Shown here piece after piece: positions 35,591 through 44,605 of a DNA stretch of 64,000 nt; the first letter of the stretch is position 1; every line of letters starts with the position of its first letter. The position numbers and the translations under genes are program-made. Source of the DNA: Bradyrhizobium oligotrophicum S58 (lineage in GTDB: Bacteria; Pseudomonadota; Alphaproteobacteria; Rhizobiales; Xanthobacteraceae); the NCBI RefSeq assembly GCF_000344805.1, contig NC_020453.1, forward strand, positions 4,683,001 to 4,747,000, read 5' to 3'. A model generated the notes under the pieces. That model saw nothing but the letters and a program-made list of their open reading frames with translations. It was not told the origin of the DNA and ran no database searches.

Positions 35591-36145
35591 GTGACCATTC
35601 CCCACAGTATCCCCAATCTGATTACACTTGGCCGAATCCTGCTGGTTCCGATCGTCGTCTGGGCCATCGCCGCCGGCGAGATGGAAATCGCGTTCCTGGT
35701 CTTCGTCGTTGCCGGCGTGAGCGATGCCGTGGACGGCTTCCTGGCCAAGCGCTTCAACCTGCGCTCGGAGCTTGGCGCGCTGCTCGATCCGCTCGCCGAC
35801 AAGGCCCTGCTGGTGTCGATCTTCGTCACGCTCGGCATCTGGGGCGCGATCCCGCGCTGGATCGTGATCCTGGTGGTCTCGCGCGACATCATGATCGTCG
35901 CCGCCGTGATCGTGTCCTGGCTGTTCGACCGGCCGGTCGCGATGAAGCCATTGATGGTCTCCAAGCTGAACACGGCCGCCCAGGTGGGATTCGCAGCGCT
36001 GGTGCTCGCGTCGCTCAGCTTCGGCTTCGAGCCGAAACCTTATGACGTCGTGCTGATGGTGCTGGTCACAGCCTTTACCCTCGTATCGGTCGGACTTTAT
36101 CTGGTCGAATGGGTGCGCCACATGAACACCATCGAAGTTCGGTGA
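35591..36145 (+). CDS. CDP-alcohol phosphatidyltransferase family protein
   Basis: A 184-residue inner-membrane enzyme that swaps CMP from CDP-diacylglycerol for an alcohol, making phospholipid. The signature DGFLAKRFNLRSELGALLDPLADK follows the D-G-x2-A-R-x8-G-x3-D-x3-D pattern with Lys in place of the Arg. Hydrophobic segments flank it (about 10-40, 80-100, 120-135, 145-165). The start is the GTG at 35591 (CGGGA 8 bases upstream), giving the family-like N-terminus TIPHSIPNLITLGRILLVP. It may be PgsA (phosphatidylglycerophosphate synthase) or a paralogue; the paralogue cannot be told from sequence alone. Followed by hdaA 55 bases on. Confidence 0.85.
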   Translation: MTIPHSIPNLITLGRILLVPIVVWAIAAGEMEIAFLVFVVAGVSDAVDGFLAKRFNLRSELGALLDPLADKALLVSIFVTLGIWGAIPRWIVILVVSRDIMIVAAVIVSWLFDRPVAMKPLMVSKLNTAAQVGFAALVLASLSFGFEPKPYDVVLMVLVTAFTLVSVGLYLVEWVRHMNTIEVR

Positions 36146-36200
36146 GCCGTCGGGCTAACCCTGCGCCTTCACGCGCGATACCATACGGAGCACATCAAAC

Positions 36201-36878
36201 TTGGCCGGCCACATTCCCCCACGTCAATTGGCCCTCGCGCTGCCGCACGCGGAAAGCCTGACGCGGGACAATTTCCTCGAAGGCCCAGGCAACGCGGCCG
36301 GGCTGGCCCTGGTCGACGCCTGGCCGGAATGGCCGGCGCGGACGATGTTCGTGGTCGGTCCCGACGGATCCGGCAAGAGCCATCTGGCCGCGATCTGGGC
36401 CGAACGCTCCGGCGCCCGCTCGCTGTCGGCACATGCCCTCGAGGCAAACGCCGTTCCCGGAGCGCTCGCCACCGGCGCGCTGGTGCTCGAGGATCTCACG
36501 GCGGCCGATCTCGACGAACGGGCGCTGTTTCACCTGCTGAACCTGGCCCGCCAGGACGAAGCCTTCGTGCTGATCACCGCGCGCGAGACCCCGGTCGCCC
36601 TGCCGATCGCGCTGGCCGATCTGCGGTCACGGCTGCGTGCGGTCCCCGTGGTCACGCTGCTGCCGCCGGATGACCAGCTGTTCCGCGCGCTGATCGTCAA
36701 GCTGGCCGCGGACCGGCAATTGGCGATCGACGAGACGGTCGTCAGCTACCTCGCCACCCGCATCGAACGCTCCTACGCTGCGGCACGTGAGACCATCGCG
36801 CTGCTGGACAACGAGTCCCTGAGGCTGGGACGGCCGGTCACTCGGGCGCTCGCGGCCGAGCTGCTCCGCATGGCGTGA
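36201..36878 (+). CDS. hdaA: DnaA regulatory inactivator HdaA
   Basis: A 225-residue AAA+ protein related to DnaA. The TTG start at 36201 has ACGGAG 10 bases upstream. The N-terminal QLALAL (residues 9-14) fits the clamp-binding motif through which Hda proteins attach to DnaN. Walker A is GPDGSGKSHLA near residue 53, the Walker B-like stretch is LVLEDLTAADLDE, and the sensor regions follow. With the DNA-bound clamp it promotes ATP hydrolysis by DnaA and so limits re-initiation. Genes for a CDP-alcohol transferase and ppk1 flank it, as in other alphaproteobacteria. Confidence 0.88.
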   Translation: MAGHIPPRQLALALPHAESLTRDNFLEGPGNAAGLALVDAWPEWPARTMFVVGPDGSGKSHLAAIWAERSGARSLSAHALEANAVPGALATGALVLEDLTAADLDERALFHLLNLARQDEAFVLITARETPVALPIALADLRSRLRAVPVVTLLPPDDQLFRALIVKLAADRQLAIDETVVSYLATRIERSYAAARETIALLDNESLRLGRPVTRALAAELLRMA

Positions 36879-37010
36879 GCCGGCGGGACCGCTGCCATCT
36901 TGACGCCGAATGCCGGCGGAACCCCAATGGTGCCGGCAACGTCATCCCTTGGTTATCGAGATTGGGCTACGGTCGGCCATCGCGACCTGATTGATATGGA
37001 TCGAATTCTT

Positions 37011-39209
37011 ATGGATACCGAGCAAGTTACTGAGATTTCAGAGAAAGAATCGATCGCGGTGCCGTCGAGCGAGATCGCCTCGAGCCCGGAGCGATTCATC
37101 AACCGGGAACTGTCCTGGCTGCATTTCAATCGTCGCGTGCTGGAGGAATCCGTCAATCCGCGCCATCCGGCGCTCGAGCGGGTGCGCTTCCTGTCGATTT
37201 CCGCCAACAACCTTGATGAATTCTTCATGGTGCGCGTTGCCGGCATCCGCGCCCAGGTCCGCGAGGGCATCGCCGAGCGCAGCCCCGACGGGCTGACGCC
37301 GACCGAGCAGCTGAAACTGATCAACGAGACGGTGTCGCAGCTCGCCATCGACCAGCAGGCGATCTGGCGCGACCTGCGAAAATTTCTCGGCGAGCTCGGC
37401 ATCGTGCTGGTCGACGGCCAGGACGTCACCAAGAGCGAGCGCGCCTGGATCGAGGACCACTTCCTCGCCAACATCTTCCCGCTGCTGACGCCGCTCGCGA
37501 TCGATCCGGCCCATCCCTTCCCGTTCATCCCGAGCCTCGGCTTCACCGTGGCGCTGCAGCTGATCCGCTCCGCCGACGGGCGTCCAATGAACGCCCTGAT
37601 CCGCATGCCCGGCAAGATCGACCGCTTCATCCGCTTCCCCGGCTCCAAGGACGGCGTGATCCGCGTCATCACCCTGGAGCAGGCGACCGGCCTGTTCATC
37701 GGCCGGCTGTTTCCGGGCTACACGGTGAAGGGCCAGGGCGCCTTCCGGATCATCCGCGACTCCGAAATCGAGATCGAGGAAGAAGCCGAAGACCTGGTGC
37801 GGCTGTTCGAAACGGCGCTGAAGCGGCGGCGCCGCGGCTCGGTGATCCGGCTCGAGATCGAGGCCAACATGCCGGAGGAGCTGCGCCGCTTCGTGCAGAA
37901 TGCGCTGTCCACGACCGACGACGAGGTGTTCCTGGTCGACGGCGTGCTGGCGATGAACGAGCTGTCGCAGCTGACCCGGGTCGACCGTCCCGACCTCGAA
38001 TTCGCGCCCTACGTGCCGCGTCATCCCGAGCGCGTCCGCGACCATGGTGGCGACATCTTCGCCGCCATCCGGCAGAAGGACCTGATCGTCCATCATCCTT
38101 ACGAATCGTTCGACGTCGTCGTGCAGTTCCTGCAGCAGGCGGCGCGCGATCCCGACGTGGTCGCGATCAAGCAGACGCTGTACCGCACCTCCAACAACTC
38201 GCCGATCGTGCGCACGCTTGTGGAAGCGGCCGAGGCCGGCAAGTCGGTGACGGCGCAGGTCGAGCTCAAGGCGCGCTTCGACGAGGAGGCCAACATCCGC
38301 TGGGCGCGCGACCTGGAGCGCGCCGGCGTGCAGGTGGTCTACGGCTTCCTGGAGCTGAAGACCCATGCCAAGCTGTCGATGGTCGTGCGCCGCGAGGGCG
38401 GCAGCCTGACGACCTACGTCCACACCGGCACCGGCAACTATCACCCGGTGACGGCGCGCATCTACACCGACCTGTCCTACTTCACCTCCGATCCCGTGAT
38501 CGGGCGCGACGTGACGCGGGTGTTCAACTACATCACCGGCTATGCCGAGCCGATCGACATCGAGAAGATGGCGGTGTCGCCGCTCACGCTTCGCAAGCGC
38601 ATGATCGAGCACATTCACGGCGAGACCAGTTTTGCCCGCCAGGGCAAGCCGGCCGTGATCTGGATGAAGATGAACTCGCTGGTCGATCCGGACATCATCG
38701 ACGCGCTGTATGAGGCCTCGCAGGCCGGCGTCTCGATCGACCTGATCGTGCGCGGCATCTGCTGCCTGCGTCCCGGTCTGCCTGGACTGTCGGAGAATAT
38801 TCGCGTCAAATCGGTGATCGGGCGCTTCCTCGAGCATGGCCGCATCTACTGCTTTGGTATGGGTCAGGGCCTGCCGAGCGCCAAGGCCGCGGTCTACATC
38901 TCCTCGGCCGACATGATGCCGCGCAATCTCGACCGCCGCGTCGAGGTGCTGTGTCCCCTGCAGAATCCGACGGTGCATCAGCAGGTTCTGGAGCAGATCA
39001 TGGTCGCGAACCTGAAGGACACCGAGCAGAGCTGGCAATTGTTGCCGGATGGGTCGTCAACGCGTATGAAGGCCGCGAAGGGCGAGGAGCCGTTCAACCT
39101 GCACAATTACTTCATGACGAATCCGAGTCTGTCCGGCCGTGGAAAGTCGCTCAAGGAATCATCGCCGCGCCGGCTCACGCGCCGGAATGAACGCAATCCT
39201 TCGTCGTAG
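37011..39209 (+). CDS. ppk1: Polyphosphate kinase 1
   Basis: A 732-residue enzyme that makes long polyphosphate from ATP. N-domain ([37 protein letters not shown]), head domain and the two C-terminal phospholipase D-like domains are all present. The autophosphorylated histidine lies in [10 protein letters not shown], and [11 protein letters not shown] and [10 protein letters not shown] follow. I use the ATG at 37011; ATGs at 36900 and 36996 are in frame, and none has a clear Shine-Dalgarno. It is followed 27 bases on by ppx, forming a polyphosphate synthesis/degradation pair. Confidence 0.95.
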   Translation: MDTEQVTEISEKESIAVPSSEIASSPERFINRELSWLHFNRRVLEESVNPRHPALERVRFLSISANNLDEFFMVRVAGIRAQVREGIAERSPDGLTPTEQLKLINETVSQLAIDQQAIWRDLRKFLGELGIVLVDGQDVTKSERAWIEDHFLANIFPLLTPLAIDPAHPFPFIPSLGFTVALQLIRSADGRPMNALIRMPGKIDRFIRFPGSKDGVIRVITLEQATGLFIGRLFPGYTVKGQGAFRIIRDSEIEIEEEAEDLVRLFETALKRRRRGSVIRLEIEANMPEELRRFVQNALSTTDDEVFLVDGVLAMNELSQLTRVDRPDLEFAPYVPRHPERVRDHGGDIFAAIRQKDLIVHHPYESFDVVVQFLQQAARDPDVVAIKQTLYRTSNNSPIVRTLVEAAEAGKSVTAQVELKARFDEEANIRWARDLERAGVQVVYGFLELKTHAKLSMVVRREGGSLTTYVHTGTGNYHPVTARIYTDLSYFTSDPVIGRDVTRVFNYITGYAEPIDIEKMAVSPLTLRKRMIEHIHGETSFARQGKPAVIWMKMNSLVDPDIIDALYEASQAGVSIDLIVRGICCLRPGLPGLSENIRVKSVIGRFLEHGRIYCFGMGQGLPSAKAAVYISSADMMPRNLDRRVEVLCPLQNPTVHQQVLEQIMVANLKDTEQSWQLLPDGSSTRMKAAKGEEPFNLHNYFMTNPSLSGRGKSLKESSPRRLTRRNERNPSS

Positions 39210-39236
39210 CGGCGCCCCTCATCAGGGGACGACACG

Positions 39237-40736
39237 GTGAAACGGCCTGCTCCGAGGGCCGCCAGCGTTGGCGTCATCGACATCGGCTCGAACTCCGTCC
39301 GTCTTGTCGTCTATCAGGCGATGGAGCGCAGCCTCGTCACCGTGTTCAACGAGAAGGCGCTGTGCGGTCTCGGCCGCGAGGTCCAGACCACCGGCCTGCT
39401 TGCAACCGATGCCGTCGACAAGGCGCTGACCGCGCTGAAGCGGTTCCGTGCGCTGTGCAAGGTGCAGAAGGTCGGCGAGGTCCACGCCATCGCGACGGCC
39501 GCCTGCCGCGACGCCTCGAACGGCCCGGACTTCATCGCCAGGGCCGAGAAGATCTGCGGCGCGCCGATCCAGATCCTCACCGGCCCCGAGGAGGCACGCT
39601 ATTCGGCGCTCGGCGTCATCTCCGGCATCCACAAGCCGGACGGCATCGTCGGTGATCTCGGCGGCGGCTCGCTCGAGCTGATCGACGTCCGCGGCCACCA
39701 GGTGCGCAGCGGCGTCACCCTGCCGCTCGGCAGCCTGGCGCTGCAGGATCTCGCCGAGAAGTCGCTCAAGAAGGCGCAGCGGATCGCCAGCGAGGCGCTG
39801 ACAGACCTGCCGCAATTGCTGGCCGGCCAGAACCGCACCTTCTATGCGGTCGGCGGCACCTGGCGCGCGCTGGCGCGCATCCACATCATCCAGAGCGGCT
39901 ATCCGCTCGGCGTCATGCACGGCTATGCGATCCCCGCCACCGACGCGCTGGCCTTCGTCCGCCGGCTGCGCCGGCTCGTCGCCGCCGACATGCTGGCCGA
40001 CATCGAAGCCGTGGCTGAGGCGCGCCGTCCCCTGCTCGCCTACGCCGCGCTGGTGCTGGAGCACGTCATCCGCGTCGCCAAGCCGACCACGGTGGTGTTC
40101 TCCACCTTCGGGGTACGCGAGGGCTTGCTCTACTCCAAGCTGCCCGATGCCGAACGGGCCCAGGACGGGCTGCTGTGCGCGGCCCAGGGTCTCAACGAGC
40201 TGCTGTCGCGCTCGGCCCAGCATGCCCGCGAACTGATGGAGTGGACCGACCGCCTGTTTCGCGTGGTGCATATCCGCGAGACCGAGGAGGAGCGCCGGCT
40301 GCGTCACGCCGCCTGCCTGATGTCCGACATCGGCTGGCGCATGCACCCCGACCATCGCGGCGAGCAGACCTACGGCATCATCCTCAACGGCAATTTCGGC
40401 TCGATCAGCCATGAGGGCCGCATCTTCGCCGCGCTGTCGGTGTTCTTCCGCTACGAGGGATTGGGCAACGAGGCGAAGCCGCCTGCCCTCACCGAGCAGC
40501 TGAGCCCGGCCCAGATCGATCGCGCGCGCCTCCTGGGCACCGCGTTTCGCGTCGCGCATCTGATCTCGGCCGCGCGGCCGGGCGTGCTGCCCGCCACCCA
40601 TTTCCGCACCCAGGACCGCAAGCTGATGCTGGTGTTCGAGCATCAGATGGTCGACCTCGTCGCCGATCGCGTCGGCGGCCGCTTCAAGCAGCTCGCGCGG
40701 CTGGTCGGACGCTCAGGCTCGATCGTGCGGAGCTGA
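39237..40736 (+). CDS. ppx: Exopolyphosphatase / guanosine pentaphosphatase family
   Basis: A 499-residue member of the ASKHA phosphatase fold. Motifs: GVIDIGSNSVRLVVY at the N-terminus, DLGGGSLELIDV, FYAVGGTWRALARI and GVMHGYAIP. An HD-like C-terminal domain follows (about 320-490: RRLRHAACLMSDIGWRMHPDH). It removes terminal phosphates from polyphosphate or from pppGpp. The GTG start at 39237 has AGGGGAC upstream. Being directly behind ppk1, the Ppx role is the more likely one. Confidence 0.92.
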   Translation: MKRPAPRAASVGVIDIGSNSVRLVVYQAMERSLVTVFNEKALCGLGREVQTTGLLATDAVDKALTALKRFRALCKVQKVGEVHAIATAACRDASNGPDFIARAEKICGAPIQILTGPEEARYSALGVISGIHKPDGIVGDLGGGSLELIDVRGHQVRSGVTLPLGSLALQDLAEKSLKKAQRIASEALTDLPQLLAGQNRTFYAVGGTWRALARIHIIQSGYPLGVMHGYAIPATDALAFVRRLRRLVAADMLADIEAVAEARRPLLAYAALVLEHVIRVAKPTTVVFSTFGVREGLLYSKLPDAERAQDGLLCAAQGLNELLSRSAQHARELMEWTDRLFRVVHIRETEEERRLRHAACLMSDIGWRMHPDHRGEQTYGIILNGNFGSISHEGRIFAALSVFFRYEGLGNEAKPPALTEQLSPAQIDRARLLGTAFRVAHLISAARPGVLPATHFRTQDRKLMLVFEHQMVDLVADRVGGRFKQLARLVGRSGSIVRS

Positions 40737-40750
40737 CAGCGCCGGCGGCG

Positions 40751-41131
40751 CTAATTCGGCAAGGGACTCTGCGCTGGCGGATACTGCATCAGCAGCGCTT
40801 CGCCGAGCACGTTCTGCTCGTCCTTCGGAATCGCGAACCGGATGCTGAAGCCGTCGGGGGTCGCAAGCGTGATGATGCGCTGGGTCTGGTCGGTCGATTG
40901 CTCGATGCTCCACGACGCCAACGGATAGGCATAGCGCAGCGCCTGATCGCCGTAACGTGTGCGCAAGGCCAGCTCCAGAAGGCCCGGCAGCGTCATGACC
41001 AGCGCGCCGGCCTGGCTGACCGACAGGCTGAGCGCGGCCGGTCGTCCGGCGGCGTCCTCGAACCCCAGCGAGATCGTCTCGCCGTCGTCGACGACCTCGC
41101 AGATCGTCAGCGCCTTGGCCCGCAACTCCAT
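40751..41131 (-). CDS. Conserved hypothetical protein
   Basis: A 126-residue soluble protein of unknown family, predicted mainly beta-strand (TICEVVDDGETISLGFED, then LSLSVSQAGALVMTLPGLLE, LASWSIEQSTDQTQRIITL, FSIRFAIP). No signal peptide. It is convergent with ppx, whose stop is 15 bases away, and divergent from the aldehyde dehydrogenase gene, sharing the region with the dyad operators at 41227-41261. It may therefore be affected by the same regulator. Confidence 0.6.
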   Translation of the reverse strand: MELRAKALTICEVVDDGETISLGFEDAAGRPAALSLSVSQAGALVMTLPGLLELALRTRYGDQALRYAYPLASWSIEQSTDQTQRIITLATPDGFSIRFAIPKDEQNVLGEALLMQYPPAQSPLPN

Positions 41132-41226
41132 CGCGCACTCCGCATCAATTCACCGTTATTTCCACATAACTATATCGAAAATCGCGGCCGCGTCCAGCGC
41201 GTCGGCAGCGAGGCGGTAATGGCGCT

Positions 41227-41248
41227 GCTATATTTATCGTGATATAGC
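41227..41248. promoter_or_regulatory. Dyad GCTATAT-N8-ATATAGC (Mo-box-like)
   Basis: GCTATAT at 41227-41233 and ATATAGC at 41242-41248 are exact inverted repeats eight bases apart, about 50 bases upstream of the aldehyde dehydrogenase start. The layout agrees with what I recall of ModE operators (CGnTATAT-N8-ATATnnCG). The same element stands before mosB at 43495. Confidence 0.6.
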
Positions 41249-41261
41249 TTTGCATATAACG
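41238..41261. promoter_or_regulatory. Second overlapping Mo-box-like dyad CGTGATAT-N8-ATATAACG
   Basis: CGTGATAT at 41238-41245 and ATATAACG at 41254-41261 form a dyad with one mismatch, again with an eight-base spacer, and share sequence with the first dyad. A single protein dimer could bind either, or two dimers side by side. A weaker third AT-rich candidate is CGTTATTT-N8-CTATATCG at 41154-41177. Confidence 0.5.
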
Positions 41262-41299
41262 TGGCCGAAGCGCCGCATTTTGCAGGGAGAGCGATACCC

Positions 41300-42712
41300 A
41301 TGAGCGACTATCATCTTCTCATCGGCGGCACGCTGGTGCCGGGCGACACGACCATGCCGGTGCTCAATCCGGCCACCGAGGAGGTGCTGGCGCAGTGCCC
41401 GCGCGCCTCCAAGGAACAGCTTGATCAGGCGGTCGCCGCCGCCAAGGCCGCCTTCCCCACCTGGGCCGCGACGCCGATCGAGGAGCGGCGCCGGCTGATT
41501 GGCAAGATGGCCGACATGATCGAGGCCAATTCGGGCGAGCTGGCGCGAATCCTGACCAGCGAACAGGGCAAGCCGCTGGCAGACGCCACCGGCGAGGTGC
41601 TCGGCATGGCTGCATTCTTCCGCTATCTCGCCTCGCTCGAATTGCCGATGCGGGTGATCGAGAGTTCGGGCGACCGGCAGGTCGAAGCCTATCGTCGTCC
41701 CCTCGGCGTGGTCGGCGCCATCATCCCCTGGAACTATCCGCTGCTGATCCTGGGCTTCAAGCTGCCGCCGGCCCTGCTCGCCGGCAACACGCTGGTAGTC
41801 AAGCCGGCACCGACGACCCCGCTCTCGACCCTGAAGTTCGCCGAGCTCGTCAAGGACGTGCTGCCGACGGGCGTGCTCAACGTCGTCACCGACGCCAACG
41901 ATCTCGGCGACGCCATGACGAGACACCCCGACATCCGCAAGATCTCCTTCACCGGCTCGACCGTGACCGGGCAGAAGGTGATGGCGAGCGCTGCCCAGAC
42001 CCTGAAGCGGATCACCTTGGAGCTCGGCGGCAACGATGCCGGCATCGTCCTCGACGACGTCGACCCGAAGAAGGTCGCGCCCGGCATCTTCGAAGGCGCC
42101 TTCCAGAACTCCGGACAGGTCTGCCTCGCGATCAAGCGGCTCTATGTTCATGAGAGCGTCTATGACGACATCTGCAACGAGCTGGTGGCAATCGCCAAGA
42201 ACACCGTGGTCGACGACGGCTCGAAACAGGGCACCAAGCTCGGGCCGCTGCAGAACAAGATGCAGTACGAGAAGGTGAAGACGTTCCTCGACGACGCCCA
42301 CAAGAACGGCAAGGTCATCGCCGGCGGCGCGGCGATGGATCGTCCCGGCTATTTCATCGAGCCGACGATCGTGCGCGACATCAAGGAAGGCTCCAGGCTG
42401 GTCGACGAGGAGCAGTTCGGGCCGGTGCTGCCAGTGATCAAATACTCCAATCCCGACGACGTGATCCGCCGCGCCAACGGCACCAGCTACGGCCTCGGCG
42501 CTTCGGTCTGGTCGTCCGATCCGAAGCGCGCACACGACATCGCCACGCAGATCGACGCCGGCACGGTCTGGATCAACAAGCATCTCGACATGGCGCCGCA
42601 CATCCCGTTCGGCGGCGCCAAGCAGTCAGGCATCGGCACCGAATTCGCCGAGGAAGGGCTCGCCGAGTTCACCCAGCTGCAGATCATCAACGGACCGGGC
42701 GCGACGGCCTGA
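41300..42712 (+). CDS. NAD(P)-dependent aldehyde dehydrogenase
   Basis: A 470-residue aldehyde dehydrogenase. The ATG at 41300 has AGGGAGA at 41284-41290; upstream in-frame codons would run into the operator region. Catalytic residues are N145 (PWNYP), E241 (LELGGND) and C275 (NSGQVCLA). The cofactor loop FTGSTVTGQKV is present. It oxidises an aldehyde to the acid; the sequence resembles the succinate-semialdehyde/broad-range group, but the substrate cannot be told. It is directly behind the Mo-box-like dyads and 79 bases ahead of the DUF2478 gene, so it may be molybdate-regulated. Confidence 0.92.
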   Translation: MSDYHLLIGGTLVPGDTTMPVLNPATEEVLAQCPRASKEQLDQAVAAAKAAFPTWAATPIEERRRLIGKMADMIEANSGELARILTSEQGKPLADATGEVLGMAAFFRYLASLELPMRVIESSGDRQVEAYRRPLGVVGAIIPWNYPLLILGFKLPPALLAGNTLVVKPAPTTPLSTLKFAELVKDVLPTGVLNVVTDANDLGDAMTRHPDIRKISFTGSTVTGQKVMASAAQTLKRITLELGGNDAGIVLDDVDPKKVAPGIFEGAFQNSGQVCLAIKRLYVHESVYDDICNELVAIAKNTVVDDGSKQGTKLGPLQNKMQYEKVKTFLDDAHKNGKVIAGGAAMDRPGYFIEPTIVRDIKEGSRLVDEEQFGPVLPVIKYSNPDDVIRRANGTSYGLGASVWSSDPKRAHDIATQIDAGTVWINKHLDMAPHIPFGGAKQSGIGTEFAEEGLAEFTQLQIINGPGATA

Positions 42713-42791
42713 GCCAAGGGAGGCCGCAGGCTGGCGTCCGCGGTCTCCTCCACCGAACGTGGTCCGCCGCGATTTGACCTGGGAGCGCACG

Positions 42792-43355
42792 ATGTTCGAT
42801 GCCGAATGTGATCTTGCCGCTCTGGTCTATGGCCACGGCGATGACCCAGACATCGTCTTGGGCAACTTTGCCGCGGCGCTCCAGGCCCGCGGCGTGCGCG
42901 TCGTCGGCCTCGTGCAGCGGGTGCGGAGATGCCTCGACGAGCACGAGATTGCAGCAACGCTGGTGCACAGCGGCGCCGAGATTCCGCTGCTGCAGCAACT
43001 CGGACGCCACGCCGGCGGCTGCCGTCTCGACGTCGGCCAGTTGCTCCAGGCTGGCTCAGCGGTCTCGGGAGCACTGAACGAAGGCGCCGATCTTCTGATC
43101 ATCAATCGCTTCGGCCGACAGGAAAGCGAAGGCAAGGGCCTGACCTACCTGATCGAGCAAGCGCTGAGCGCAGACATTCCCGTCGTCATTGCCGTCCCCC
43201 GCTTCAGATTTGCGGACTGGATCAGGTTTGCGCAAGGCATGAGCGTCCGCCTGTCCTGTGACCGGCATGCACTGGACGATTGGTGGCGGAGCGTATCTCG
43301 GCGGTACGCTGCATTCGACGAGGTCCGACCGACCGTCTGCGAGGTTTTCAAGTAG
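42792..43355 (+). CDS. DUF2478 family protein
   Basis: A 187-residue soluble protein that I recognise as DUF2478, a family seen beside molybdate transport or Mo-cofactor genes. The ATG at 42792 has GGGAGCG 5 bases upstream. Features: LAALVYGHGDDPDIVLGNFA near the start, GVRVVGLVQRV, and EGADLLIINRFGRQESEGKG followed by DIPVVIAVPRF. This resembles a P-loop-like or Rossmann-like nucleotide-binding fold, without a clean Walker A. It sits between the dehydrogenase and mosB. The role is unknown; a Mo handling function is inferred from position. Confidence 0.75.
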   Translation: MFDAECDLAALVYGHGDDPDIVLGNFAAALQARGVRVVGLVQRVRRCLDEHEIAATLVHSGAEIPLLQQLGRHAGGCRLDVGQLLQAGSAVSGALNEGADLLIINRFGRQESEGKGLTYLIEQALSADIPVVIAVPRFRFADWIRFAQGMSVRLSCDRHALDDWWRSVSRRYAAFDEVRPTVCEVFK

Positions 43356-43779
43356 TCACGACGATCGTTCTGACCATGCGAGGCCCCGCCTCATCCCGCC
43401 CGAAATACCGACTGTCGCTCTGGCACCTTGGCGAAGAGGCTTGCCGCCACAACGTCTGCCCAATTTTCGAGCAGCCCTCCTAAATCGCACCGGAAGCTAT
43501 ATTAGATACGATATAGCTAGTTGAGTTATATGGAGAATTTCCGGGATAGCGATTGACGCCCGGCGACGGAGCGATAAATGTCGCCGCGCGCCAACGCGAC
43601 GGAAGCAGCCCCCTCCGAGCCTGTGGCGCCACGAACAGGCGTGCGTTTCACGGATCGCCCGCGATCGATGGCCGGAATTGAGCTCACGGCTACGGAATCC
43701 AGGGAACGGTCAAGAGGCAGCGGGCAAGCCCGCCTTGCGCGGCTGTACTGTTATCGACGAACAAAAAGGATCATTCGCA
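43356..43779. other. Leader region of mosBA
   Basis: About 420 bases between the DUF2478 gene and mosB. AT-rich around 43490-43540, holding the dyad at 43495. From 43550 on it is GC-rich and has open frames, which look like background. No terminator or riboswitch fold was recognised, but the 260-base span from the dyad to the ATG leaves room for one. Confidence 0.45.
43495..43518. promoter_or_regulatory. Perfect 8+8 dyad AGCTATAT-N8-ATATAGCT upstream of mosB
   Basis: AGCTATAT at 43495-43502 and ATATAGCT at 43511-43518 are exact inverted repeats with an eight-base spacer. The core is identical to the dyad at 41227. It lies 260 bases before the mosB start. It is the best candidate for a molybdate-responsive (ModE/MopA-like) operator of mosBA. 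Confidence 0.6.
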
Positions 43780-44592
43780 ATGGCAACCACGACGGCCGAG
43801 CTGGAGGTGCTGTTGATGCAGCGCTCGCTCACCGACCCCCAATTGATCGCGGCGGCGGAGACAGCAGCTGACTTCCGCATCCTTCCCGATGCCACCGTGA
43901 TCAAGATCGGCGGCCAGAGCATGATCGACCGCGGCCGCGCCGCCGTCTATCCGCTGGTCGACGAGATCGTCGCCGCCCGCAAGACGCACAAGATGCTGAT
44001 CGGGACCGGGGCCGGCACCCGCGCCCGCCACCTCTATTCGATCGCCGCTGGCCTGAACCTGCCCGCCGGCGTGCTGTCGCAGCTCGGTGCCTCCGTCGCC
44101 GACCAGAACGCGGCCATGCTCGGACAGCTGCTCGCCAAGCACGGCATCTCGGCGGTGGAAGGCGCTGGCCTCTCCGCCGTACCGCTGTATCTCGCCGAAG
44201 TGAACGCAGTCGTCTTCAGCGGCATGCCGCCCTACGGCCTGTGGATGCGCCCGTCTGCCGACGGCGTCATCCCGCCCTACCGCACCGATGCCGGCTGCTT
44301 CCTGGTCGCCGAGCAGTTCGGCTGCAAGGCGATGATCTATGTGAAGGACGAGAACGGGCTCTACACTGCCAATCCGAAGACTGAGAAAAACGCCACTTTC
44401 ATCCCGAAGATCTCGGTCGCCGAGATGAAGGCGAAGGGTCTCGCCGATTCCATCCTCGAATTTCCGATGCTCGACCTCTTGGAAGCCGCGCGCCACGTGC
44501 GCGAGGTGCAGATCGTCAACGGCCTCGTCCCCGGCAATCTGACCCGCGCGCTCGCCGGCGAGCACGTCGGCACCATCATCACCGCGAGCTGA
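43780..44592 (+). CDS. mosB: Molybdenum storage protein subunit beta
   Basis: A 270-residue amino acid kinase-fold protein, the same length as the Azotobacter vinelandii beta subunit and closely matching it as I remember it. The ATG at 43780 has AAAAGGA upstream. Seen: [17 protein letters not shown] (nucleotide loop), [24 protein letters not shown]-type [11 protein letters not shown] segment, [16 protein letters not shown] and the C-terminal [20 protein letters not shown]. With MosA it forms an ATP-driven cage that stores about a hundred molybdate or tungstate ions as polyoxoanions, supplying nitrogenase and other Mo enzymes. Confidence 0.94.
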   Translation: MATTTAELEVLLMQRSLTDPQLIAAAETAADFRILPDATVIKIGGQSMIDRGRAAVYPLVDEIVAARKTHKMLIGTGAGTRARHLYSIAAGLNLPAGVLSQLGASVADQNAAMLGQLLAKHGISAVEGAGLSAVPLYLAEVNAVVFSGMPPYGLWMRPSADGVIPPYRTDAGCFLVAEQFGCKAMIYVKDENGLYTANPKTEKNATFIPKISVAEMKAKGLADSILEFPMLDLLEAARHVREVQIVNGLVPGNLTRALAGEHVGTIITAS

Positions 44593-44605
44593 GAGACCGA
44601 TCGCC

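Noticed and set aside
37038..39038. A 666-codon minus-strand frame
   Set aside because: Antisense of ppk1, same compositional artefact.
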